DNA of 64,000 bases from Nocardioidaceae bacterium (GTDB lineage Bacteria > Actinomycetota > Actinomycetes > Propionibacteriales > Nocardioidaceae): NCBI GenBank assembly GCA_020636935.1, contig JACJWW010000005.1:1-64000 (forward strand). The letters run 5' to 3'. The position numbers were made by a program, and so were the translations under genes. The notes below the pieces were generated by a model. It searched no databases. It was not told the origin of the DNA and saw only the letters and a program-made list of their open reading frames with translations. Positions 7,854-15,352 of this stretch are shown here, in pieces (the stretch's first letter is position 1; each line of letters starts with the position of its first letter).

Positions 7854-8492
7854 ATGTCTGAAGACTTGATCAAGGCCGAAGCCCGCACCGAGTTTGGCAA
7901 GGGTGCAGCGCGTCGGATCCGCCGTGACGGCAAGATCCCTGCCGTCGTCTACGAACACGGCGACACCCCCATGCACCTCACCTTGCCCGGCCACGACACG
8001 ATGATGGCGATCAAGCACGGTGGCGCTAACGCAGTGCTCAATATCGAGGTGGACGGCAAGGTTCAACTGGCTTTGACCAAGCAGGTGCAGGCTGATCCGA
8101 TCAAGGGTCACATCGAGCACGTTGACTTCATCGCGGTGAAGAAGGGCGAGAAGGTTGTCGTCGATGTACCCGTTCACGTCACCGGTGAAGCCAAGTCCGA
8201 CGCACTCGTCGTGACCGAAGCTGCCACCGTGCAGTTGGAGGCCGAAGCGACCCACATCCCCGAGTCGATCGAGGTCTCGGTGGAGGATGCCGAGGTCGGC
8301 ACCCAGATCACTGCTGCAGATCTGACCCTGCCCAAGGGCTCGGTCTTGCTCACCGAAGGTGAGCATCTGATCATCAATGTCATCCATGCGCCCACCGCGG
8401 CAGAGGTTGAGGCCGACCTTGATGCTGCCGAGGCCCAGGCTGCTGAGGCCCCTGCCGCCGAGCCTGTTCAGGAAGAGAGCGAAGAGGCCTGA
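7854..8492 (+). CDS. rplY: 50S ribosomal protein L25/general stress protein Ctc
   Basis: The 5S-rRNA-binding ribosomal protein of the long Ctc type, 212 residues. The N-terminal L25 domain reads IKAEARTEFGKGAARRIRR and is followed by IPAVVYEHGDTPMHLTLP. The C-terminal TL5 domain follows (VDVPVHVTGEAKSDALVV, VEDAEVGTQITAADL). It ends in an Ala/Glu-rich acidic tail of about 35 residues, common in actinobacterial homologues. ATG 7854 follows agagagacc. The gene is directly upstream of pth, its normal partner. A leader with a terminator-like hairpin suggests the gene may be controlled separately from what precedes it. Confidence 0.95.
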   Translation: MSEDLIKAEARTEFGKGAARRIRRDGKIPAVVYEHGDTPMHLTLPGHDTMMAIKHGGANAVLNIEVDGKVQLALTKQVQADPIKGHIEHVDFIAVKKGEKVVVDVPVHVTGEAKSDALVVTEAATVQLEAEATHIPESIEVSVEDAEVGTQITAADLTLPKGSVLLTEGEHLIINVIHAPTAAEVEADLDAAEAQAAEAPAAEPVQEESEEA

Positions 8493-8521
8493 GCCGCCTC
8501 TTCGGCCGCTCAGCCAAATCC

Positions 8522-9115
8522 GTGGAGCCTGCGCAGGTGTGGCTGGTCGTCGGGCTGGGCAACCCCGGCCCGACGTACGCCGCCACTCGGCACAATGTCG
8601 GCTATCTGGTCAATGATGAGTTGGCCAAACGCATGGGCGCGAGCTTTCGATCTCACAAGAGTGGTCGGGCCGACGTTGTTGAAGGCCGCCTCGCCCCTCC
8701 CGGGCAGGATGCCCCCAAGATCGTGTTGGCTCGACCGCGCAGTTTCATGAACGAGATCGGTGGACCGGTCAAGGCCTTGGCGACCTTCTACAAGGTGCCG
8801 GCCGAGCGGATCATCGCAGTCCACGACGAGCTCGACATCGACTTCGGCACACTCAGGGTCAAACTCGGGGGAGGCGACAACGGGCACAATGGCCTGAAGT
8901 CGATGCGCTCAGCCTTGGGTACCGGCGACTTCTATCGGGTGCGAGCTGGCATCGGTCGGCCACCAGGTCGCCAGAATCCCGCTGATTTTGTGTTGTCCAA
9001 CTATTCCTCCGCGGAGCGCAAGGAGCTCGACTTGCAGATTGTGGAGGCGGCTGACGCGATCGAGAGTCTTATTGAAAACGGGCTCGAGTTGACCCAGTCG
9101 CGCTTCAATCGCTGA
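8522..9115 (+). CDS. pth: peptidyl-tRNA hydrolase
   Basis: Recycles peptidyl-tRNA released from stalled ribosomes by cleaving the ester bond. 197 residues, the normal size. The signature LVVGLGNPGPTYAATRHNVG contains the catalytic His of the HNVG motif. Further landmarks are RPRSFMNEIGGPV, AVHDELDIDFG with the catalytic Asp, and KLGGGDNGHNGLKSM. The GTG start lies 29 bp after the rplY stop, and the two genes are a conserved pair. The family and function are certain on motif grounds. Confidence 0.96.
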   Translation: MEPAQVWLVVGLGNPGPTYAATRHNVGYLVNDELAKRMGASFRSHKSGRADVVEGRLAPPGQDAPKIVLARPRSFMNEIGGPVKALATFYKVPAERIIAVHDELDIDFGTLRVKLGGGDNGHNGLKSMRSALGTGDFYRVRAGIGRPPGRQNPADFVLSNYSSAERKELDLQIVEAADAIESLIENGLELTQSRFNR

Positions 9116-9136
9116 CCGACACGAGACACTCACCGA

Positions 9137-9142
9137 TAGGCT
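9137..9142 (+). promoter_or_regulatory. -10 element for a leaderless transcript of the CysQ-like gene
   Basis: TAGGCT is followed by 7 nt and then ATG 9150. This spacing puts the transcription start at or next to the A of the start codon, as in leaderless actinobacterial mRNAs. No ribosome-binding site is present. Confidence 0.5.
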
Positions 9143-9149
9143 CATCGAC

Positions 9150-9911
9150 ATGCCCGAAATGGATGATCACAGTTTCGCCGCCTGGGCGGCCGAACAAGCT
9201 GGCGCACTCCTGCTGGAAGTCCGCGGTCGAGGCTTGGAGGGGACGGCGCTCAAAGATGCCGGTGATCTCGCTTCGCATGAACTGCTCATGAGCCTCCTTG
9301 CCACTCACCGCCCCGATGATGCGGTGCTGTCGGAAGAGGAACATCGAGGCACCACCAGCGCCCATGACCGGCGTACAGCTGACCGGGTCTGGATCATCGA
9401 CCCGCTCGATGGCACCAGGGAGTTCTCCGAACCACCCAGGGATGACTGGGCGGTTCACGTGGCCTTGTGGGAGAAGGGCGCACTGGTTGCTGGAGCAGTA
9501 GCCCAACCCGGTCTTGGCATGACCTTCAGTACGGGTGCGCCGCCTGTGGTACCGCCGACGACGGCAGGGCACCCACGGATCGTCGCTTCGCGATCACGCC
9601 CACCCAAATTCGTTGAGTCCCTGGTCGAACACCTCGATGGTGAGTTGATCGGGATGGGATCGGCTGGCGCGAAGGTTATCTCGGTGGTGCGTGGGGTCAG
9701 TGACGCCTACGTACACGCCGGTGGCCAGTACGAATGGGATTCCGCAGCGCCAATTGCTGTGGCTCGAGCGGCTGGCCTGTTCACCAGTCGGGTCGACGGC
9801 AGCGTGTTGGAATACAACCAAGATGACGTGCGCCTGCCCGACCTCGTGGTCTGCCGCCCTGAGTTGAGTGAGGCGATCCTCGGGTTCTTGGCAGCGCACG
9901 GCACCGACTGA
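9150..9911 (+). CDS. inositol monophosphatase family protein, CysQ-like 3'(2'),5'-bisphosphate nucleotidase
   Basis: A Mg-dependent, Li-sensitive phosphatase fold of 253 residues. The metal ligands are in VLSEEEHRG and in VWIIDPLDGTREFSE, followed by DDWAVHVALWEKGALVAG. The C-terminal motif YEWDSAAPIAVARAAG supplies the last metal-binding Asp. The order and spacing best match CysQ, which hydrolyses PAP from sulfate assimilation, rather than inositol monophosphatase itself. Histidinol-phosphatase-like activity cannot be excluded. No sulfur-assimilation genes lie beside it. The start is probably leaderless. Confidence 0.85.
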   Translation: MPEMDDHSFAAWAAEQAGALLLEVRGRGLEGTALKDAGDLASHELLMSLLATHRPDDAVLSEEEHRGTTSAHDRRTADRVWIIDPLDGTREFSEPPRDDWAVHVALWEKGALVAGAVAQPGLGMTFSTGAPPVVPPTTAGHPRIVASRSRPPKFVESLVEHLDGELIGMGSAGAKVISVVRGVSDAYVHAGGQYEWDSAAPIAVARAAGLFTSRVDGSVLEYNQDDVRLPDLVVCRPELSEAILGFLAAHGTD

Positions 9912-9954
9912 GCCAACAAGTGCGGGCGGGGTTGAGATCCCCCGAGACAATTGA

Positions 9955-9983
9955 TTGTTACTCGACGTAACGGCAACTAGGCT
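9955..9983 (+). promoter_or_regulatory. promoter with overlapping palindrome upstream of gabD2
   Basis: TTGTTA (9955-9960), a 17-bp spacer and TAGGCT (9978-9983) stand 6 nt before ATG 9990, so the transcript would be leaderless. The inverted repeat GTTAC-tcgac-GTAAC at 9957-9971 overlaps the -35 and the spacer, a position suited to a repressor. Confidence 0.55.
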
Positions 9984-9989
9984 GGCGCA

Positions 9990-11606
9990 ATGACGTCAAC
10001 ACCAGATCCCGCGGCCCCATCAGATCTCGGTCCAGCAGACCCCGAGCACGACCCCAGTGCCAGCTATGCGCTCGACCAGCAGATGGTGCGTGAGCTGACC
10101 AAGCGGATCGTTTCGACCAGCGGCGAGGCCGCTGCGACGTACACCCCGCTGACCGGTCAGGCCCTTGCCATGATCCCGCAGTCGAGCGACGCCGATGTCG
10201 ACCAGGCATTTGCCCGGGCGCGTGAGGCAGCTCGGGCGTGGTCGCTGACCTCCATCGAGCACCGACAGCGACTGCTACTGCGCCTGCACGATCTGGTGAT
10301 GCAACATCAGGCCGAGATCATGGATGTGATCATCTGGGAGACCGGCAAAGCGCGCAAGCATGCCTACGATGAGCCGCTTCACATAGCGTTGACGGCGCGC
10401 TACTACGGCCAGCGCACCAAGAAGATCATGGGCACCCACAAGGCAATCGGGGCTGTGCCAGGGCTGACTCAAGTGGAGATCAACCATGTGCCCAAGGGTG
10501 TCGTGGGCATCATCGCTCCGTGGAACTATCCATTCTCTTTGGCTTTGTGCGATGGCATTGCCGCGATCGCAGCCGGCAATGCCGTGGTGATCAAGCCTGA
10601 CTCGCAGACGGTGCTCACCGCCCTGATCGGTGCACGCCTGCTCGAGGAGGCCGGTTTCCCCAAGGATCTGTGGCAGACCGTGGCCGGTGCCGGCTCCAAG
10701 ATCGGCCCGGAGATGATCAGCCGGGCCGACTACATCTGCTTCACCGGCTCCACGGCCACCGGCAAGATCATCGCCAAGGGCTGTGCCGATCGGCTGATCG
10801 GCTGCTCCTTGGAGCTCGGCGGCAAGAACCCAATCCTGATCCTGCGTGATGCCGACATCAATCGGGCAGTGGAAGGCGCGGTGCGCGCCACCTTCTCCAA
10901 CGCTGGACAGCTTTGTGTCTCCACCGAGCGGATGTACGTCGCCGATGCGATCTATGACCGGTTCAAGGAAAAGTTCGTGGCAGCGGTCAAGGCGATGACG
11001 CTGCGCCCCGGACTCGACTGGGGCAATGACATGGGCACCTTGACCGGCCCCTCCCAACTGGAGGCGGTGACCAAGCACGTCGAAGATGCCAAGGCCAAGG
11101 GGGCCACAGTGCTCGCCGGTGGTCGGGCACGCCCGGACTTGGGCCCCTACTTCTATGAGCCGACCATCCTTGAAGGGGTCAACCCCGAGATGAAGTGCTT
11201 CGGTGAAGAGACCTTCGGGCCGGTGATCTCGCTGTATCGCTTCACCGATGAAGCAGATGCGATCGCCCGAGCCAACCAAGGTGAATACGGGCTCAACGGC
11301 AGCATCTATTCGCGCGACACCAAGCGAGCCAGAGCGATGGCCAAGCGGATCAAGTGCGGCACGGTCAACGTCAACGAAGCCTTCGCGGCCACCTTCGCCA
11401 GCATTGATGCGCCCATGGGCGGGATGCGCGAGTCAGGCCAAGGTCGTCGCCAAGGGGCTGAAGGCCTCTTGCGCTACACCGAGACGCAAGCTGTCGCCGT
11501 ACAACGGCTGTTGCGCTTTGGCCCGAGCTTCGGCCTCAACGACAAGAAGTTCGCTGGCGTGATGACAGCCAACTTGAAGTTGCTCAAGAAGATCGGTCGG
11601 CCGTGA
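9990..11606 (+). CDS. gabD2: succinate-semialdehyde dehydrogenase (NADP+)-type aldehyde dehydrogenase
   Basis: Oxidises succinate semialdehyde, or another aldehyde, to the acid. 538 residues. The NAD(P)-binding region includes PWNYPFSLALCDGIAAIAAG and FTGSTATGKIIAKGCADRL. The general base Glu is in LELGGKNPIL and the catalytic Cys in SNAGQLCVSTERMYV. The C-terminal MGGMRESGQGRRQGAEGL is typical of the GabD2 group in mycobacteria. The stop overlaps the start of the following GMC oxidoreductase by 4 bp, so the two are translationally coupled and probably act on related compounds. The exact aldehyde is an inference from family only. Confidence 0.87.
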   Translation: MTSTPDPAAPSDLGPADPEHDPSASYALDQQMVRELTKRIVSTSGEAAATYTPLTGQALAMIPQSSDADVDQAFARAREAARAWSLTSIEHRQRLLLRLHDLVMQHQAEIMDVIIWETGKARKHAYDEPLHIALTARYYGQRTKKIMGTHKAIGAVPGLTQVEINHVPKGVVGIIAPWNYPFSLALCDGIAAIAAGNAVVIKPDSQTVLTALIGARLLEEAGFPKDLWQTVAGAGSKIGPEMISRADYICFTGSTATGKIIAKGCADRLIGCSLELGGKNPILILRDADINRAVEGAVRATFSNAGQLCVSTERMYVADAIYDRFKEKFVAAVKAMTLRPGLDWGNDMGTLTGPSQLEAVTKHVEDAKAKGATVLAGGRARPDLGPYFYEPTILEGVNPEMKCFGEETFGPVISLYRFTDEADAIARANQGEYGLNGSIYSRDTKRARAMAKRIKCGTVNVNEAFAATFASIDAPMGGMRESGQGRRQGAEGLLRYTETQAVAVQRLLRFGPSFGLNDKKFAGVMTANLKLLKKIGRP

Positions 11607-13309
11607 GCGATTTCGACTTCGATGTCATCATCGTCGGCTCGGGATTTGGAGGCTCGGTCAGCGCGCTGCGATTGACCGAGAAGGGATACCGGGTCGCAGT
11701 CATCGAGGCCGGTGCTCGCTTTGAAGACAAGGACCTGCCCGACACCTCCTTCGACATGAAGCAGTATTTGTTCATGCCAGCACTGGGGATGTACGGCATC
11801 CAGCGCATTGACAGCGTGCGTGACTGCCTTGTGCTTGCGGGGGCGGGTGTGGGCGGCGGCTCGTTGGTTTATGCCAACACGCTCTATGAGCCGCTCGATG
11901 CCTTCTATCATGATCCATCCTGGGCGCACATCACCGACTGGAAACAGGAGTTGGCGCCGTACTACGCCCAGGCCAAACGGATGCTTGGGGTGGTGGACAA
12001 CCCACTCTTCACGGCCAGCGACAAGGTGATGAAGCAGGTCGCCGAAGACATGGGTGTGGGCGACACCTTCCACACCACCCCGGTCGGGGTCTTTTTCGGG
12101 GGCCCCGGCCAGACAGCCAAGGACACGGTCGCCGACCCGTTCTTCGGAGGGGAGGGCCCAGATCGCGTGCCGTGCAAGCACTGCGGCGAGTGCATGACTG
12201 GTTGTCGGCACAACTCCAAGAACACCTTGGTCAAGAACTACCTCTATTTGGCCGAAAAGAATGGCGCCAAGGTGTTGCCGTTGAGCACGGTCACTGAAGT
12301 CCGCCCACGAGCCGAGGGCGGCTATGACGTCACCTTCGCATTCACCAAGAATCACAAGGCAAAGCGCACCCTGAGCGCCGAGCAGGTGATCTTCTCCGCA
12401 GCGGCCTTGGGCACTCAGAAGTTGCTCCACCAGATGAAGCAGGAGGGCACGCTGCCTCACATCTCAGATCGGATCGGCTATCTTGCCCGCACCAACTCCG
12501 AGTCGATTCTGGGTGCGATCGCCCCCAAGGATTCGGGTGTTGACTTCACTCACGGGGTGGCGATCACATCGTCCTTCCATCCAGATGAAGACACCCACAT
12601 CGAGCCGGTGCGCTATGGCAAGGGCAGCAACTTGATGTCGATGCTGCAGACCGTGATGACCGACGATGACCTGGGTCGGCCGCGTTGGCAGACCTGGCTT
12701 GGTGAGATGTGGCGCCAGCGCAAGAATGTCCTCGACCTCTACGACATGAAGCACTGGTCGGAGCGCACCGTGATCGCGTTGGTGATGCAGACTGTCGACA
12801 ACTCGATCACCACCTATGTGAAGAAGATCCCGGGCACCAACAAGTGGTACATGACCTCCAAGCCAGGTTATGGAGCGCCGAACCCAAGCTGGATCCCGGT
12901 CGCCAACAAGGCCGTACGCCGGATGGCCGAGATCATCGGTGGCTACCCAGGTGGCTCGATCGGTGAGCCGTTCAAGCGCCCCTTGACCGCGCACTTCATC
13001 GGCGGGGCCACCATCGGTGACTCACCCGAGAGCGGAGTGGTAGACCCCTATCAACGCATGTTCGGCCACCCCGGCCTGCATGTCGTTGATGGTGCGGCGA
13101 TCTCGGCCAACTTGGGGGTAAATCCATCGCTGACCATCACTGCGCAGTCTGAGCGGGCGATGGCATTTTGGCCCAACAAGGGTGACGCCGACCCGCGCCC
13201 AGAGCTCGGCCAGCCCTATCGCCAGATCAGCCCGGTGGCGCCCAACAGCCCTGCCGTGCCACCAACGGCCCCCGGGGCGCTGCAGCTGCCGATCGTCTCG
13301 GTGAGCTAA
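11603..13309 (+). CDS. GMC-family FAD oxidoreductase, ChoD-like cholesterol oxidase homologue
   Basis: A 568-residue flavoprotein. The N-terminal dinucleotide-binding motif is IIVGSGFGGSVSALRL followed by the acidic strand VAVIEAG. A cysteine cluster CKHCGECMTGCRHN, typical of the mycobacterial ChoD branch of the GMC family, lies near residue 190. The C-terminal FAD-contacting part reads VVDGAAISANLGVNPSLTI. No signal peptide is seen, unlike secreted cholesterol oxidases. It overlaps the dehydrogenase upstream by 4 bp (GTGA). A sterol or other secondary alcohol substrate is suggested by family, not shown here. Confidence 0.83.
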   Translation: MSDFDFDVIIVGSGFGGSVSALRLTEKGYRVAVIEAGARFEDKDLPDTSFDMKQYLFMPALGMYGIQRIDSVRDCLVLAGAGVGGGSLVYANTLYEPLDAFYHDPSWAHITDWKQELAPYYAQAKRMLGVVDNPLFTASDKVMKQVAEDMGVGDTFHTTPVGVFFGGPGQTAKDTVADPFFGGEGPDRVPCKHCGECMTGCRHNSKNTLVKNYLYLAEKNGAKVLPLSTVTEVRPRAEGGYDVTFAFTKNHKAKRTLSAEQVIFSAAALGTQKLLHQMKQEGTLPHISDRIGYLARTNSESILGAIAPKDSGVDFTHGVAITSSFHPDEDTHIEPVRYGKGSNLMSMLQTVMTDDDLGRPRWQTWLGEMWRQRKNVLDLYDMKHWSERTVIALVMQTVDNSITTYVKKIPGTNKWYMTSKPGYGAPNPSWIPVANKAVRRMAEIIGGYPGGSIGEPFKRPLTAHFIGGATIGDSPESGVVDPYQRMFGHPGLHVVDGAAISANLGVNPSLTITAQSERAMAFWPNKGDADPRPELGQPYRQISPVAPNSPAVPPTAPGALQLPIVSVS

Positions 13310-13378
13310 CCGCGGCGCCCTTCCACCTACGCAACTGCTCGTCGTACTCCGCTCTTCTGAGCGCGGCTATGCGGGCTT

Positions 13379-13505
13379 GCGTCATACGTTCTTCTGGGTT
13401 TCGGGCGGACGTCATCCGTTCAGAGCGCATATGGCCACGTAGCGCATGACGTCAGGAGACACTCGCGCGGAGCGTATGACGTTGTGCCCCCCACGGATGA
13501 CGTCA
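13379..13505 (+). repeat. array of short GARCGNATGACGT-like motifs upstream of guaA
   Basis: Five clear copies and one degraded copy occur in about 130 bp of noncoding DNA. On the minus strand: 13379-13392 (AGAACGTATGACGC) and 13408-13422 (TGAACGGATGACGTC). On the plus strand: 13441-13454 (AGCGCATGACGTCA), 13471-13483 (AGCGTATGACGTT) and 13493-13505 (ACGGATGACGTCA). A partial copy lies at 13424-13433. Starts are spaced 22-33 bp apart. The units lie in the 464-bp gap between the GMC oxidoreductase and guaA. Repeated operator sites or an intergenic repeat are both possible. Confidence 0.6.
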
Positions 13506-13567
13506 TGTCGGTCGGTGGAGCGGTCTGGCCGAGGGGCACGGCCAACTGCCCGCCTGTTTCAGAGATG

Positions 13568-13608
13568 CCACAGGGCCCGGTGATTCGGGGAGAATCCGGG
13601 CCCTGTGG
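13568..13608 (+). terminator. strong hairpin, probable terminator between the GMC oxidoreductase and guaA
   Basis: A perfect 13-bp stem (13568-13580 against 13596-13608, CCACAGGGCCCGG) has a 15-nt loop. There is no T-run after it, which is common for actinobacterial terminators. It is 258 bp after the oxidoreductase stop. The loop contains GGGGAGAATC, shared with the next hairpin. Confidence 0.55.
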
Positions 13609-13627
13609 TGCTCGACATGATCGAGCG

Positions 13628-13660
13628 CAGAGACCCAGCCTGGGAGAATCAGGGCCTCTG
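13628..13660 (+). repeat. second, imperfect hairpin resembling the one at 13568-13608
   Basis: The arms 13628-13636 (CAGAGACCC) and 13652-13660 (GGGCCTCTG) pair with one mismatch, and the loop contains GGGAGAATC as in the preceding hairpin. The right arm plus loop (GGGAGAATCAGGGCCTCTGTG) resembles GGGAGAATCCGGGCCCTGTG. An inner CCCAG-c-CTGGG stem is an alternative fold. It looks like a diverged duplicate. Confidence 0.45.
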
Positions 13661-13697
13661 TGCAGGTGAACGAGGCCGTGGCCGGGGAGGTTACGGA

Positions 13698-13725
13698 TTG
13701 GTCTCGAAGATCGTCTAGTTAGACT
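13698..13725 (+). promoter_or_regulatory. guaA promoter
   Basis: TTGGTC (13698-13703), a 16-bp spacer and TAGACT (13720-13725) give a start near 13732 and a leader of about 42 nt with gaaaggg before the TTG start codon. Confidence 0.5.
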
Positions 13726-13773
13726 CAGGGTCGTCGTACGCGCGGACGCGGCCGACTTCAGAAAGGGCCCGTT

Positions 13774-15348
13774 TTGACCAATTCACCGAGCCATGACGTG
13801 GTGCTCGTCGTCGATTTCGGCGCGCAATATGCCCAACTGATCGCGCGGCGAGTGCGTGAGGCACGGGTCTATTCCGAGATCGTGCCCCACTCGATGCCGC
13901 TGGCCACGATGTTGGCCAAGAAGCCGAAGGCGATCATCTTGTCCGGTGGGCCAGCATCGGTTTATGCAGATCAGGCCCCAGCGGTCGATCCGGCCCTGTT
14001 CGAGGCTGGAGTCCCGGTCTTCGGCATGTGTTATGGCTTCCAGGTCATGGCTCAGGCCCTGGGTGGAGAAGTGGCCCGCACCGGCACCTCCGAATACGGT
14101 CGTACGACGGTCAAGGTCACCAGCCCGGGGGTCCTCCTGGCTGATCTGCCCAGCGAGCACAAAGTCTGGATGTCGCACGGCGACGCCGTACGCCGAGCAC
14201 CTGACGGGTTCGCGGTGCTCGCCAGCACCGACGCCACCGAGGTGGCGGCCTTCGAAGACACCGAGCGACGCTTCGCAGGGGTGCAGTGGCATCCGGAGGT
14301 GATGCACACCGAGCACGGCCAGCAGGTGCTCGAGCATTTCTTGGTCAATATCGCGGGCTGCCGCCCGACCTGGACGATGGTCAATATCGTCGAGGAGCAG
14401 ATCGAGCGGATCCGTGAGCAGATCGGTGACGGTACTGCGATCTGCGGCCTGTCCGGTGGGGTCGACTCTGCGGTTGCGGCCGCGCTCGTGCAGCGGGCGA
14501 TCGGTGACCGGCTCAAGTGCGTTTTTGTCGATCACGGTTTGTTGCGCAAGGGCGAGGCCGAGCAGGTCGAGCAGGACTTCGTGGCTGCGACCGGTGTCGA
14601 CCTCCATGTGGTCGATGCCGAGCAGCGCTTCCTTGATGCGCTCGCGGGGGTCACCGACCCTGAGGAGAAGCGCAAGATCATCGGGCGCGAGTTCATCAGG
14701 GTCTTCGAGGCGGCCGAGGCCGATGTGCTGGGTGAGACTGCAGCCGAAGGTGCCAAGGTCGCCTTCTTGGTGCAGGGCACCCTCTATCCAGACGTGGTTG
14801 AGTCAGGTGGCGGCGAAGGCGCCGCAAATATCAAGTCTCACCACAATGTCGGTGGCTTGCCCGATGACCTCGAGTTTGAGTTGGTCGAGCCGCTTCGGGC
14901 GCTGTTCAAGGACGAGGTGAGGCTGGTTGGCGAACAACTCGGCCTGCCAGCCGACATCGTCTGGCGCCATCCCTTCCCCGGCCCAGGCTTGGGCATCCGG
15001 ATCATCGGTGCTGTCGACAAGGAGCGCCTCGACATCTTGCGCGATGCAGACGCGATCGCTCGCGAGGAGTTGACCCGGGCTGGCCTCGACCGCGACGTCT
15101 GGCAGTTCCCTGTGGTGCTCTTGGCCGATGTGCGCTCGGTCGGCGTGCAGGGTGACGGGCGCACCTACGGGCATCCCGTCGTACTCCGCCCAGTGAGCTC
15201 TGAAGATGCGATGACCGCCGATTGGTCGCGGCTTCCCTATGACCTGCTCGAGCAGATCTCGACCCGGATCACCAATGAGGTGCGCGAAGTCAATCGCGTC
15301 ACCCTCGACATCACCAGCAAGCCCCCCGGCACGATTGAGTGGGAGTAG
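13774..15348 (+). CDS. guaA: GMP synthase (glutamine-hydrolysing)
   Basis: Converts XMP to GMP using glutamine and ATP. 524 residues. The class I amidotransferase domain comes first, with VDFGAQYAQLIARRVRE, the nucleophile Cys in FGMCYGFQVMAQ and the His/Glu pair in GVQWHPEVMH. The ATP-pyrophosphatase domain starts with the PP-loop CGLSGGVDSAVAAAL, and the dimerisation domain ends in DITSKPPGTIEWE, the invariant C terminus. The start codon is TTG, placed 10 bp after gaaaggg. A P450 gene follows 4 bp later. Confidence 0.97.
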   Translation: MTNSPSHDVVLVVDFGAQYAQLIARRVREARVYSEIVPHSMPLATMLAKKPKAIILSGGPASVYADQAPAVDPALFEAGVPVFGMCYGFQVMAQALGGEVARTGTSEYGRTTVKVTSPGVLLADLPSEHKVWMSHGDAVRRAPDGFAVLASTDATEVAAFEDTERRFAGVQWHPEVMHTEHGQQVLEHFLVNIAGCRPTWTMVNIVEEQIERIREQIGDGTAICGLSGGVDSAVAAALVQRAIGDRLKCVFVDHGLLRKGEAEQVEQDFVAATGVDLHVVDAEQRFLDALAGVTDPEEKRKIIGREFIRVFEAAEADVLGETAAEGAKVAFLVQGTLYPDVVESGGGEGAANIKSHHNVGGLPDDLEFELVEPLRALFKDEVRLVGEQLGLPADIVWRHPFPGPGLGIRIIGAVDKERLDILRDADAIAREELTRAGLDRDVWQFPVVLLADVRSVGVQGDGRTYGHPVVLRPVSSEDAMTADWSRLPYDLLEQISTRITNEVREVNRVTLDITSKPPGTIEWE

Positions 15349-15352
15349 ACCC

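Noticed and set aside
13227..13430. Minus-strand open frame of 67 codons with repeated E-R-M-T residues
   Set aside because: The repetition comes from the GARCGNATGACGT array; the frame overlaps the end of the GMC oxidoreductase gene and has no ribosome-binding site.
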